Positions 48,282 to 58,096 of a stretch of 62,000 nucleotides of DNA are shown in pieces. The notes beneath the pieces were generated by a model. The model ran no database searches. It was not told the origin of the DNA and saw nothing but the letters and a program-made list of their open reading frames with translations. How positions within the stretch are numbered: position 1 is the stretch's first letter; every line of letters begins with the position of its first letter. This DNA comes from Diphasiastrum complanatum. Lineage: Eukaryota > Streptophyta > Lycopodiopsida > Lycopodiales > Lycopodiaceae. Location of the stretch: NCBI GenBank assembly GCA_029204225.1, contig CM055111.1, positions 45,645,255 to 45,707,254 of the forward strand, given 5' to 3'. The translations under genes and the position numbers were made by a program.

Positions 48282-51054
48282 TCAATATTCTAAAGGTTGA
48301 GAATTAGAAACTATTTTCTTCATGGTCTTACAATGCACATGCCATGGAATATGATTTACTTGTAATAGGGTGACATGCCCACACCCTAACATACAAAAAG
48401 TCGCCTTTCTACAAATTTGCCAAGCTGGATTTACAACTGAATTTACAGAAGGAATTACACGTCTGCTGCCGTTGATTAGATTTTGGTTCATACCATAATG
48501 CTTTAAGCTTTGTGGCCAAGCCTTCTGAGTTTTTCTTCTCTTGACAACTTTTGCCACCCAAATAGGTATGGAACCCTCCACAACATCTTCATCTGGAGGC
48601 CGCATTGCAACAAACTTATCCAACACAACTTCTCTATGTGGGATGAATGAAACAAAAGGTGCATCAGCTTTTCGCCCACAAAACCTCCGGGGTAATAACT
48701 CTTCATCCATTTCGACCTCATTGATCGAAGTTGATACAGATGAATCGAAAGTGGTTCGCAAGGATTGTGGCCAAAAAGCCTCTTGGCTATACATTGATCC
48801 TAATAACATTTTTTCTTTGCAAAGATATTCGACACGTTTTGTGGTTTCTACCACACATGCATCATTGCGATCTGGAAACTTCTAGCTCATGAACCACAAA
48901 CAATTAATAAAGGACATTATTTCTTTCATTTCATCTGGCTCCAGATCCTTCGTGGATGCTAGAAAGATGGCTTCATCTTTTGAAGGTACACACTGCAACA
49001 GTTTGAAAGGTTCACTCCATGCGTTGTCTCCATCATTAGAATAGTATTTCCATTGCATAATTAGCTCACCAGTCATCATTTGAAAACAAAAATAGTGAGG
49101 ATTGGTGTGTCCTTTTAAGCCATCATTTCCTTGAGCAATACAAGGATCTATAAATTGTTTCCAGTCTGCCATTCGTTCTAGTATTTCTACTTCAGTGCTT
49201 TCGATACGACCGCCACCTATCTTTTCACCAATTCGTATTAGCATATTTGGCATTCTGTGAACTGATTTGGACTTCAAAGCCTTGGATTTGACACTGAAAA
49301 CCTGATCTATGTCTTCATGTGTGTGCCAACCAAAAGAAATCCCATTTCTACCTTTTGGAAGATGTTATGTGCCACTAACATACAACAAAGACCAAAAATA
49401 AATTGGTTTTTGTTCTCTTTCCAACAATTTTCAGCTTGAATACGTAAGATCGAAGGTAAGTTACCACGTGATGCTTGTACCTTTCTTATTGCTCGCATTA
49501 TTGATGTGGCAACTTGATTGCTATCATGAGAATGCAAGGTATCAATCCAAACATCATAGAGCAACTTGAATCCATGAACCAATACCCCACAAACATGTGT
49601 TTTCAAAAATCAATTTCCCACTAATCTGGGAGGAGTCTTATTGAAACGGGGTAATGTTGTTGTATTTTGATCCATTCCATCAACTTGAATCCATGAACCA
49701 ATACCCCACACATGTGTTTTCAAAAATCAATTCCCCTCTAATTTGGGAGGAGTCTTATTGAAACGGGGTAATGTTGTTGTATTTTGATCCATTCCATCAA
49801 TGTTAAGACACAAGGACTGTTTAGGATGGGATCTTGACTCTTCTTTCCAATATGCATACAATTTTTTAGAATCGAAAACATGATGTAGATGACGACCTCT
49901 CAATGCAATATAGTGATCACGCATCCTAACGTCAGGAGTTGTCTCTATTGCATTTTAAGGTCGTCACATGTTTTGCATTTGGACATTCTTTGTCTTGTTG
50001 GAGTCTTGACATGTCCAAACTCTTGTTTCCACATCTTGTAGAGTGTGGATCTTGAAACTTCAGGAATACATGTGTCTTTAAGTTGTGTGTTTATAGTTTT
50101 GAAGACGTCATGTTTATGCATGCCGAGTGGGAGATGATGTTCGCAAATAACAGCACCATCTTTTGATTTATGTTGCAGATGTGTTTGAGGCAATGCATGC
50201 TTTTTTAAAATCCCACGCATTATGGCCAACCCTTTCGAAGAATGTCCACGTTGCTTGAATGTGTCGGTGTTTCCATGAAACTTGTACACAATGGAATAAA
50301 GTGCCTCAACAATTACTTGCCAAAACATTCCATGAGAGATTCCCAATAGATTCTGATATGCTTTTATGCATATAGCTTCACCATCCATAGGTTTGAAACG
50401 CAATTTGGTTTCCTGCAAAATATCAAACATTGCATTTGACTTTTCTCGTCTATGAAAAAAACATTTGAACATCTGCAATAATTGATTATGCTTGTCAGTT
50501 CCTTGTTTTCTCCACACACCTAGTCACAAGTCTTCACATTCTTTGTAGGTGATCTGTCGAATGCACAACTTACTACAATATGGTTGCATCAATGTTTCCC
50601 TTATATTTTCTGATGATAAAACATATTCTGCATTTTTTGGTGCAACATAAACAAGCACATGCTTTCTTTTGAAACTTTGAGGATTTCCAAAGGATGTTGG
50701 ACATACTTGAGGCTCTCTTTGTAGATCTTCAAAAACTTCAGCTGCTTGTGGCCATCTTGATCTTGTAGAATCGTTTGTCATATTAGCATCATGTAATATG
50801 TTGCTTGTGTAATCATGTTCATCAAAATCGAATTCCAAAAAATCTGAATTACGGCGGGTGGATGCATTTGCACTTGCGAAAATTGACGAATTCGGTGTAC
50901 GTTTTGTTTGAATGCCCACACTTTTATCCATACCAACTTCTCTGAAAAAACATGTTCCACTTGATTCATAAGTCAAGAGATTTTCAAATGCAACCACTTC
51001 TTTTTGAAAAAATAAAGGAACATCTTCTCTCGAGCAGTCCATGTAGTGACCCTG
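48282..51054 (-). pseudogene. DUF7869-like large protein, lightly broken
   Basis: Minus strand. 51042-49945 is one frame (about 366 codons) with a single TGA at 50524-50526. It ends in RMSKCKTCDDLKMQ, then shifts frame to RMRDHYIALRGRHLHHVF...LCLNIDGMDQNTTTLPRFNKTP. After a 119-bp tandem duplication follow THVCGVLVHGFKLLYDVWID and LRIQAENCWKENKNQFIFGL. One base out of frame comes HTHEDIDQVFSV, then a frame to 48282 with one TAG (48882) and IPIWVAKVVKRRK. The order DGMDQ, ENCWKENKN, HTHEDID matches the DUF7869 family of non-seed plants and protists, suspected to derive from a DDE-type transposase. A TTTTTTTCAG|G acceptor-like site just before 51054 suggests an upstream exon. Confidence 0.75.
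49562..49798. repeat. 119-bp tandem duplication inside the DUF7869-like gene
   Basis: The sequence from ACTTGAATCCATGAACC to GATCCATTCCATCA occurs twice with period 119 bp and a few differences (for example ACAAACATG versus ACACATG). It repeats coding sequence for the DGMDQ-proximal region and disrupts the frame. Confidence 0.92.
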
Positions 51055-51170
51055 AAAAAAATCATAGGTACACTTTATGTTAGGATTTGCAATGCTATTG
51101 GAAGTATAATTAGCAATTATAATAAATTTGTATAATAAACAAAATTATGAGACTGTAACAAAATTATGAA

Positions 51171-51358
51171 ACCTTAACCCTTAGCTTTTGGCTCTTAGCC
51201 AGTGGCCCTTAACTCATAGCCTTTAGCCCATAGCCATTGGCCATTGGCCCTTGCCCCTAGGCCCTTAGCCTTAGCATTTCGCCCTTAATTCATAGCCCTA
51301 GGCCATAGCCCTTAATCCTAGCCCTTGTCCCTTAGTCCGTAGCCCCTAGTCCTTGACT
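51171..51358. repeat. Degenerate CCCTTAG-type minisatellite
   Basis: About 190 bp consist of GCCCTTAG/GCCCATAG/GCCATTGG variants, mostly 7-8 bp steps. It resembles the plant telomere motif CCCTAAA but with the order CCCTTAG and is much more variable. Confidence 0.8.
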
Positions 51359-52450
51359 TTTTTATATGTTTTGTGAACTTTTTATCTTGTCATTATTATT
51401 ACTTTTGTATTTATTTAAGGTCTTTTACTATTTTACAATTCCATTTTTTAAGTTTTTTTAATTAAGATTAAATTCTTTCAACGCTTTCTATATTTTTTTT
51501 GTAGGGTTTCAAGTTTTTTAGAGAGTTTAAGTTTGTATTACAGTTCTTTTAAGATTTAACACCATTTTTTTCGTAATATTCATTTTTTTTTCATTCTTTT
51601 GAATATCTAGTTTTTTTTTACAAGTTACAGTTCTTTGTACTATCATTTTTTTATGTTATTTTTTTAAATTTTTATTTTGAAAATTAAGTTTTTTTTCACA
51701 CTATTCTGTTTTTTATTTTTTTATGTTTCTTTTTTGTTTTTGAATATTTAGTTTTTTTTTACACCATTTTATTTTTTTTAGATGTATTTATTTTTTTATG
51801 TTATTTTTTGCTTTTTTCTAGAATTTATTTTTTTCTGAGACTATTTTGTTTTCCTTTTTAATGTTATTTTTTGGTTTTTTCAAAAATTTATTTTTTGAAC
51901 ACTATTTTTTTTCTATGATTTTGTTATGTTATTTTTTGGTTTTTTTTTGACACTTTTGTTTTTTGTTTTTTAAGATTTCTTTTGTGTTATTTTTTGGTTT
52001 TTGCGAGAAATTATTTTTTTTGACACTATTTTGTTTTTTTTAAGGTTTTTTCAATGTTTTTATGTTACTTTCTGGTTTTTTCAAAAATTTATTTATTTTG
52101 ACTCTATTTTGTTTTTTCTTAATTCTATGAATTTTTTTTTTTGGTTTTTTTGGAGATTTGTTTATTTTGACATTATTTGGTTTTTTTAAGGATTTTTCAG
52201 TTTTTTTAGTGTTTTTTCAGGTTATTTCTAGTTTTCTGTTTTTTTGAGATAATTTATATACAATGGTGTTTTTTCGGAATTTTTTATAGTATTTTGTCTT
52301 TTTAGATTGTTTTCAACATTCTAATCTTATTTGTCATTTTTTATGTTTCTTTTTTGGTTTTCTTAAGATTATTTTTTGATCTTTTATAATATTTTGATCT
52401 TTCTTGGTTTTTTTGAAATTCATGTTTTTTTCCCTACTTTTTTATTAGCA
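51359..52450. repeat. T-rich low-complexity tract, 1.1 kb
   Basis: Extreme T bias on the plus strand with recurring TTATGTTATTTTTTGGTTTT and ATTTATTTTTTTGACACTAT blocks, roughly 60-110 bp apart. Open frames here (Phe-rich) are artefacts. Confidence 0.85.
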
Positions 52451-52689
52451 AGTTCATGGAAGGGATGAGGAGAAAGGAGAGCACTTAATAAATAATCATT
52501 TGGTGCAACATTGACACTTTTCAATCTATTCTTCAACTAGTGGATTCTGCAAAAATTGGGAGCACAAACTTGATTTTCTTGCTTTCAATTTTTTTGCTAA
52601 TACAATATGGTAAATAATTTCTTGTTTTTCTTATGGTTTTTTTTAGTTAAATCTAATTTTCAGTTAAATAATGTTAATATATAAATAAA

Positions 52690-52860
52690 ACGGGAGGGCG
52701 CGGGGGGGAGGGGTTTAAATTTATCCCCCCGCCCCCCCCCCCCCCCCCCGCCCACCTGCCGCGGCGGGTGGGCGGGGGGGGGGGGGGGGGGTGGACAATT
52801 TAAAAAAAAACAAAATTTATGGGGGAGCCCACCCGCCGCGACCGGTGGGCGGGTGGAGGG
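52690..52860. repeat. Poly(C)/poly(G) and GC-box palindrome
   Basis: A run of about 19 C, then CCCACCTGCCGCGGCGGGTG, then about 19 G. It is followed at 52829 by CCCACCCGCCGCGACCGGTG. Inverted-repeat layout with homopolymer arms. Confidence 0.9.
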
Positions 52861-53850
52861 GAATATAAAAAATTCGAGTCGTTTCAACAATTCGAGTCGT
52901 CGAGTATTCGAGTCTTTCTAGAAAAATTCGAGTCTTCTCAAAAAATTTCGCGCTGCCTGCCTTCGCGAAAGCATCGTGAAAATTTCGTGAAGCCTTTGTT
53001 TGCAAAATTTTCGCGAAGGCAGCGCAAAAATTTGAGGTTTGGCAGGTAGCACGAAAATTTCGCAAAGGCAGGCTTCGCAAAAATTCCTAGACAGACTCAA
53101 ATTTTTCAAGAAAGACTCAGATTTCCGACGACTCGAATCTTTAATCCATGATGAGGCGAGTCGCGAAATTTTTGTGACGTAGCCGCGAGTCGCGAAATTT
53201 TCGTGCTAGACCCCTGGCGCGCCTATCACGATGGCGCCAAGTCACGAAATTTCGCGACTCGGCGCCCGTCGCGAATATCTCGATATCTCGCGACAGGCGC
53301 GAGTCGCAAAAGACTCGAATTTATGATGGGTCGAATTTTTGGAACGACCCCCACCCGCCGCGGTGGGTGGGCGGGGGAGGGGAATATACAAAAAAGTTCC
53401 AAAAATTTGAGTCGTCAAAAATCTACAATGAGGCGAAACACGAAAGTTTCGCGATGTAGCCGCGAGTCACAAAATTTCGCGCTGGACCTCTGGCGCGCAT
53501 GTCGCGAAGGCGCCAGGGGTCGCAAAATTTCGCGACTCGGTGCTCGTCGTGAATATCTCGCGAGATATCTCGCGACACGCGCGAGTCGCAAAAGACTCGA
53601 ATTTACAACGGGTTGAATTTTTGGAACGACCCCTGCCCGCCGCGGCGGGTGGGCGGAGGGAGGGGTAAATTTCGCGAAGGGCAGGCATCGCAAAAATTTC
53701 GCGATGCTTTCGCGAAATTTTCGCGAAAAAATTTGCTGCAGCTAGAGGGAGGGTTTTGAAAACATTATAAAAAAACTTTTTTTTTTTTATTCTGCCCCCG
53801 CCCACCCACCACGGCCCACCCAGCCCACCTGCAGCGGCGGCTGGGCGTGG
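52861..53850. repeat. CGCGAAATTTCGCG palindrome array with GC boxes
   Basis: Two adjacent units of about 280 bp (start about 53206 and 53484) share CTGGCGCGC, CGCGACTCGG, ATCTCGCGACA, GAGTCGCAAAAGACTCGAAT, GAATTTTTGGAACGACCCC and CCGCCGCGGYGGGTGGGCGG. Smaller pieces of the same family fill 52861-53200 and 53660-53850. Rich in NruI-type TCGCGA and AAATTT-centred palindromes. Open frames across it are not credible genes. Confidence 0.85.
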
Positions 53851-53940
53851 GGGGGGCCTTAATTAGTTTTTCTAATAAATAAAAAAGATTCAAAACCCCC
53901 CCAACCTGCCCCTTAGATTAGGTTTTTTAGTTTAAAAAGG

Positions 53941-53941
<1 letters not shown>

Positions 53942-53981
<40 letters not shown>
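53942..53981. repeat. (TA)n microsatellite
   Basis: About 40 bases of TA repeat, between the GC-rich array and an AT-rich stretch. Confidence 0.97.
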
Positions 53982-53986
<5 letters not shown>

Positions 53987-54474
53987 CTTACAAAGCTTAA
54001 AAATACATTAAAATAATAAGAAATTTACTCAGTAGTTTACCTCTCTGAGCTCACTTCTGTAAATTTAAAAAATGACTTGCATGAGTTTATTATTGAGCTT
54101 CATGAGCTTCTAGAGGGTGGTTCTGAAATTTTATTCTAAGAACTAAACTCTCGTTGAACCTCCTTTTATAGAGTTTAGATAGCCTTTGTCCAGGTCATCA
54201 ATACATGTGAGAACATTTTGTTTTGACTCTTTTGGTTTTACAACTCAGCAATCCGCGGCTATACCCAGTGACACAGCTCATCAATCCTAGTGAGAAAAGT
54301 ATATTTCGTATTTTATATCTTTCATGTCATCAATCTGTTTTCTAACTTTGATTCAGTTTATGAATCTATCTTGGATTGATGACATGGCAAGTCTCTATAA
54401 ATACGTTTTTAGATTGTAGTAGCTGTAAATTGTTTTTAAACTCCCATGAGAGAGAGATTCGAGTCTCCAAAACC

Positions 54475-54505
<31 letters not shown>

Positions 54506-54620
54506 AGAGAATGTAGACAGTTCTAGAAACAACTTTAGAGAGAGAGAGAAAACGCGTGCCCTAAAATGTATTTGAAGCGCTGCTAAGAGGGGGACGGAGA
54601 GAGGTGAGAGAGAGGAACGA
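53982..54620. other. Stretch without gene; TATA-like site and short GA tract
   Basis: CTCTATAAATACG at 54393-54405 (TATAAATA at 54395-54402) is a good TATA-box match, followed by GA-rich sequence (54447-54550). It could be a promoter or LTR relic. No coding sequence begins downstream. Confidence 0.35.
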
Positions 54621-54629
54621 CACATCGGG

Positions 54630-56725
54630 AGTATCTCGCGACGGGCGCACCAGGCGCCTGTCGCAAAATTCTCGCGTCATGCCTTCTAGAAAATTTCTAG
54701 AAGGCGCCCTTCACGAAAATTTCACGACGGGCCTTCTAGATGGAAATTTCTAGAAGGCGCCCTTCTAGAAAATGATTTCGCGATGACATTTTCGTGAATG
54801 TTCTTGAAATTTCTAGAAGACGCCCTTCGCAAATAATTCGCGATGGGCACGCCAGGCATTCGCGAAATTTTCTAGAAGGATTTTGCGACAGGCCTTTTGG
54901 CGACAGCTTCCTGGCGCCAGGCCGTCTAGAAGAAAATTTCTAAAAGGCCCCCTTCTAGATGTCGCAAAAATTTTGCGACAGGCGCCTGGCCTTCTAGAAA
55001 TTTTCTAGAAGGCCTGTAGGTGCCTTCTAGAAATTTTCTAGAAGGGCACCTTCTAGAAATTTTCTTCTAGGACGCCTGTCGTGTTTCTAGAAGGCGTTCT
55101 AGAAATTTTGTAGAAGGCCTTCTAGAAATTTTCTAGAAGGATTTCGTGACAGGCCTTATGGCGTCTGGCCTTCTAGAAAATTTCTAGAAGGCCTTCTGGC
55201 GCTTGGCCTTCTAGAAATTTTCTAGAAGAATTTCGCGACAAGCCTTCTAGAAATTTTCTAGAAGGATTTCGCGACAGACTTTCTGGCGCCCGACCTTCTA
55301 GAAAATTTCAAGAAGGCCTTCTGGTGCCTGGCCTTCTAGAAATGTTCTAGAAGGATTTCGCAACAGGCCTTCTAGCCACAGGTGCCTGGCGCCAGGCCTT
55401 CTAGAAATTTTCTAGAAGGATTTCTCGACAGGCCTTCTGGCGCTTGGCCTTCTAGAAAATTTCTAGAAGGCCTTTTGGTGACTGGCCTTCTAGAAATTTT
55501 CTAGAAGAATTTTGTGACAGGCCTTCTAGAAATTTGGATTTTGCGACAGGCCTTCTGGTGCCTGGCCTTCAAGAAATTTCCTAGAAGGATTTCGCGATAG
55601 GTTTTCTGGCGACAGGCGCCTGGCGCCAGGCATTCTAGAAAATTTCTAGAAGGCGCCCTTCTCATAAATTTCACGACAGGCCTTTTAGAAGAAAATTTTA
55701 AGAAGGCGCCCTTCTAGAAAATTTCGTGGCAGGCATTCTAGAAATTTTCTAGAAGGATTTTGCGACAGGCCTTTTGGCGACAGCTTCCTGGCGCCAGGCC
55801 GTCTAGAAGAAAATTTCTAAAAGGCCCCCTTCTAGATGTCGCAAAAATTTCGCGACAGGCGCCTGGCCTTCTAGAAATTTTCTAGAAGGCCTGTAGGTGC
55901 CTTCTAGAAATTTTCTAGAAGGGCACCTTCTAGAAATTTTCTTCTAGGACGCCTGTCGTGTTTCTAGAAGGCGTTCTAGAAATTTTGTAGAAGGCCTTCT
56001 AGAAATTTTCTAGAAGGATTTCGTGACAGGCCTTATGGCGTCTGGCCTTCTAGAAAATTTCTAGAAGGCCTTCTGGCGCTTGGCCTTCTAGAAATTTTCT
56101 AGAAGAATTTCGCGACAAGCCTTCTAGAAATTTTCTAGAAGGATTTCGCGACAGACTTTCTGGCGCCCGACCTTCTAGAAAATTTCAAGAAGGCCTTCTG
56201 GTGCCTGGCCTTCTAGAAATGTTCTAGAAGGATTTCGCAACAGGCCTTCTAGCCACAGGTGCCTGGCGCCAGGCCTTCTAGAAATTTTCTAGAAGGATTT
56301 CTCGACAGGCCTTCTGGCGCTTGGCCTTCTAGAAAATTTCTAGAAGGCCTTTTGGCGACTGGCCTTCTAGAAATTTTCTAGAAGAATTTTGTGACAGGCC
56401 TTCTAGAAATTTGGATTTTGCGACAGGCCTTCTGGTGCCTGGCCTTCAAGAAATTTCCTAGAAGGATTTCGCGATAGGTTTTCTGGCGACAGGCGCCTGG
56501 CGCCAGGCATTCTAGAAAATTTCTAGAAGGCGCCCTTCTCATAAATTTCACGACAGGCCTTTTAGAAGAAAATTTTAAGAAGGCGCCCTTCTAGAAAATT
56601 TCGTGGCAGGCACACCAGGCATTCTAGAAATTTTCTAGAAGGCCTGTCGCAAGAACTTCGCGACAGGCACTTGGTCTTCTAGAAATTTTCTAGAAGGATT
56701 TCGCAACAGGTCTTCTGGCGTTTGG
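54630..56725. repeat. TTCTAGAA palindrome array (2.1 kb)
   Basis: Several dozen copies of TTCTAGAA, most in pairs as TTCTAGAAATTTTCTAGAA or TTCTAGAAAATTTCTAGAA, joined by short links such as GGATTTCGCGACAGGCC, TGGCGCCTGGC and AGGCGCCCTTC. Nearly every 20-30 bp can form a perfect hairpin. The links share CGCGA and GGCGCC words with the array at 52.9-53.8 kb, which points to a common origin. No open frame of note crosses it. Confidence 0.92.
54865..56615. repeat. 877-bp tandem duplication within the palindrome array
   Basis: CGACAGCTTCCTGGCGCCAG occurs at 54901 and 55778, and the sequence on both sides follows in parallel at an offset of 877 bp with only a few substitutions (for example TGGTGACTGG versus TGGCGACTGG, ATTTTGCGAC versus ATTTCGCGAC). 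Copy 1 is about 54865-55738 and copy 2 about 55742-56615. Confidence 0.92.
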
Positions 56726-56729
56726 CCTG

Positions 56730-58096
56730 GCCCTCTTCATCAAGAGTTAGCTGGTATTAGTGATGATCTTAAGAACACTGAACTTGTTTAAGTAGTCCTA
56801 AATGGACTTAGAGATGAGTATGACAATATTGTGCAGACTTATGCTGTCAGGGAGGATCTTCCATCCTTGGAGACACTGCAAGGTGTTATCATTACTGAAG
56901 AAAGCAGGCAAGAGAACAAGATGCTGAGGATCAACAGACTTTCATTGAAAGATGGTGGAGATGACAAAGCACTCTTCATCAGAGACAAGTCAAGAGGCAA
57001 GGGCAAACGACACCAACACTTCAAAAAGGACAAAGCCAAGGAAGGTGGTGAGGATCAGTCCTCACAAGCTGCAGCATCCAGTGGCAAGAAGAAGTTGTCA
57101 AAGATCAAGTGTTTTTTCTGTGGCAAGAAAAGACACTATGCATCAAAGAAGAAGAACCAATCTAAGCAAGCTAACCTTACTAATGAGGATGAGTGTGAGG
57201 GTGTTGAGAGTGAAAGAGAGGATTCATTAATGATGTCTATTTTTTCATTTTTTCCTTTTAAAAATGAAGAAGTCTGGTTAATAGATAGTGGGGCTAGTTC
57301 CCATATGTCTAGTTCTAGGAACTCTTTCACTAGTCTCATGCCATATCTAGGTACAAAAAGATCAATCTATATTGCTGATGATGTAGAGTGTAGAATTGAA
57401 GGAATAGGTAGTATTCCGCTGCATGCATCATCATCAAAATCTTTTTGCTTACATGATGTACTTTATGTACCTAGACTAACTAAGAATCTCATTAGTGTAG
57501 GACAGTTGTTTGATAGTGGATTGGATGTCAAGTTTCAAGTTGACAAGTGTATAATCTCAAGAGAAAATGAAGTTATTGCTAGAGGATCTAGAATTTGTAA
57601 GTTGTACAAACTAGATTCTAGGGAGAGTGCTAACATTTCAGATATTGCTTATGAGACCAAGGTTCTTCAGGAGGATCTGTGGCATAAGAGATTGAGTCAT
57701 CCCAATTTCAAAGCCATGCAATCTATGGTCAAGGAAGGAAAAGTTGTTGGACTACCAAAGACACTGTCAAAGGAGCTTCTGCCTTGTGAAGCTTGTGTGT
57801 TGGCAAAATCACACAGAAGGCCGAGGAGCAAATTGCTTTGTTTCCTTTGTAGTGATTATACAAGATATTCTTGGATCTATATGTTGTCTTCAAAAGCCAT
57901 GGTCTATGATATTTTTCTTACTTTCAAAGCTTATGTAGAAAAGCGGTTTTCTTTCAAGTTGAAAGCTTTGAGAAGTGATAGTGGAGGAGAATACACTTCC
58001 AATAAGTTTAAAGACTTTTCTGAGAGAGAGGGCATTCAAAGAGAGTTTTCTTGTTCATATACTCCTCAACAAAAGGGAGTTGCTGAGAGAAAGGAC
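56730..58096 (+). pseudogene. Ty1/copia gag-protease-integrase, truncated both ends
   Basis: Gag homology starts about 56735 (QELAGISDDLKNTELV, TAA at 56789-56791, VLNGLRDEYDNIVQ). Then one frame runs to the junction: gag C-terminus, a zinc knuckle that has lost its last Cys (CFFCGKKRHYASKKK), protease WLIDSGASSHM with the catalytic Asp kept, integrase HHCC region (LWHKRLSHPN...CEACVLAKSH), then directly DYTRYSWIYML, so about 30 codons with the first catalytic Asp are deleted, SDSGGEY and GVAERKD with the glutamate kept. It ends at about 58096 against gypsy sequence; the open frame to 58153 is chimeric. Confidence 0.9.

Noticed and set aside
52001-52189. Phe-rich 62-codon frame
   Set aside because: Product of the T-rich low-complexity tract.
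53203-53805. Arg/Ala-rich open frames of 92-137 codons in the GC-rich array
   Set aside because: Stop-poor because of GC-rich palindromic repeats. Frames overlap on both strands and follow the repeat period.
54630-56725. Functional heat-shock promoter made of TTCnnGAA elements
   Set aside because: Paired cores are spaced by 3 bp instead of the 2 bp of continuous heat-shock elements, and no gene starts downstream. Kept only as a resemblance.
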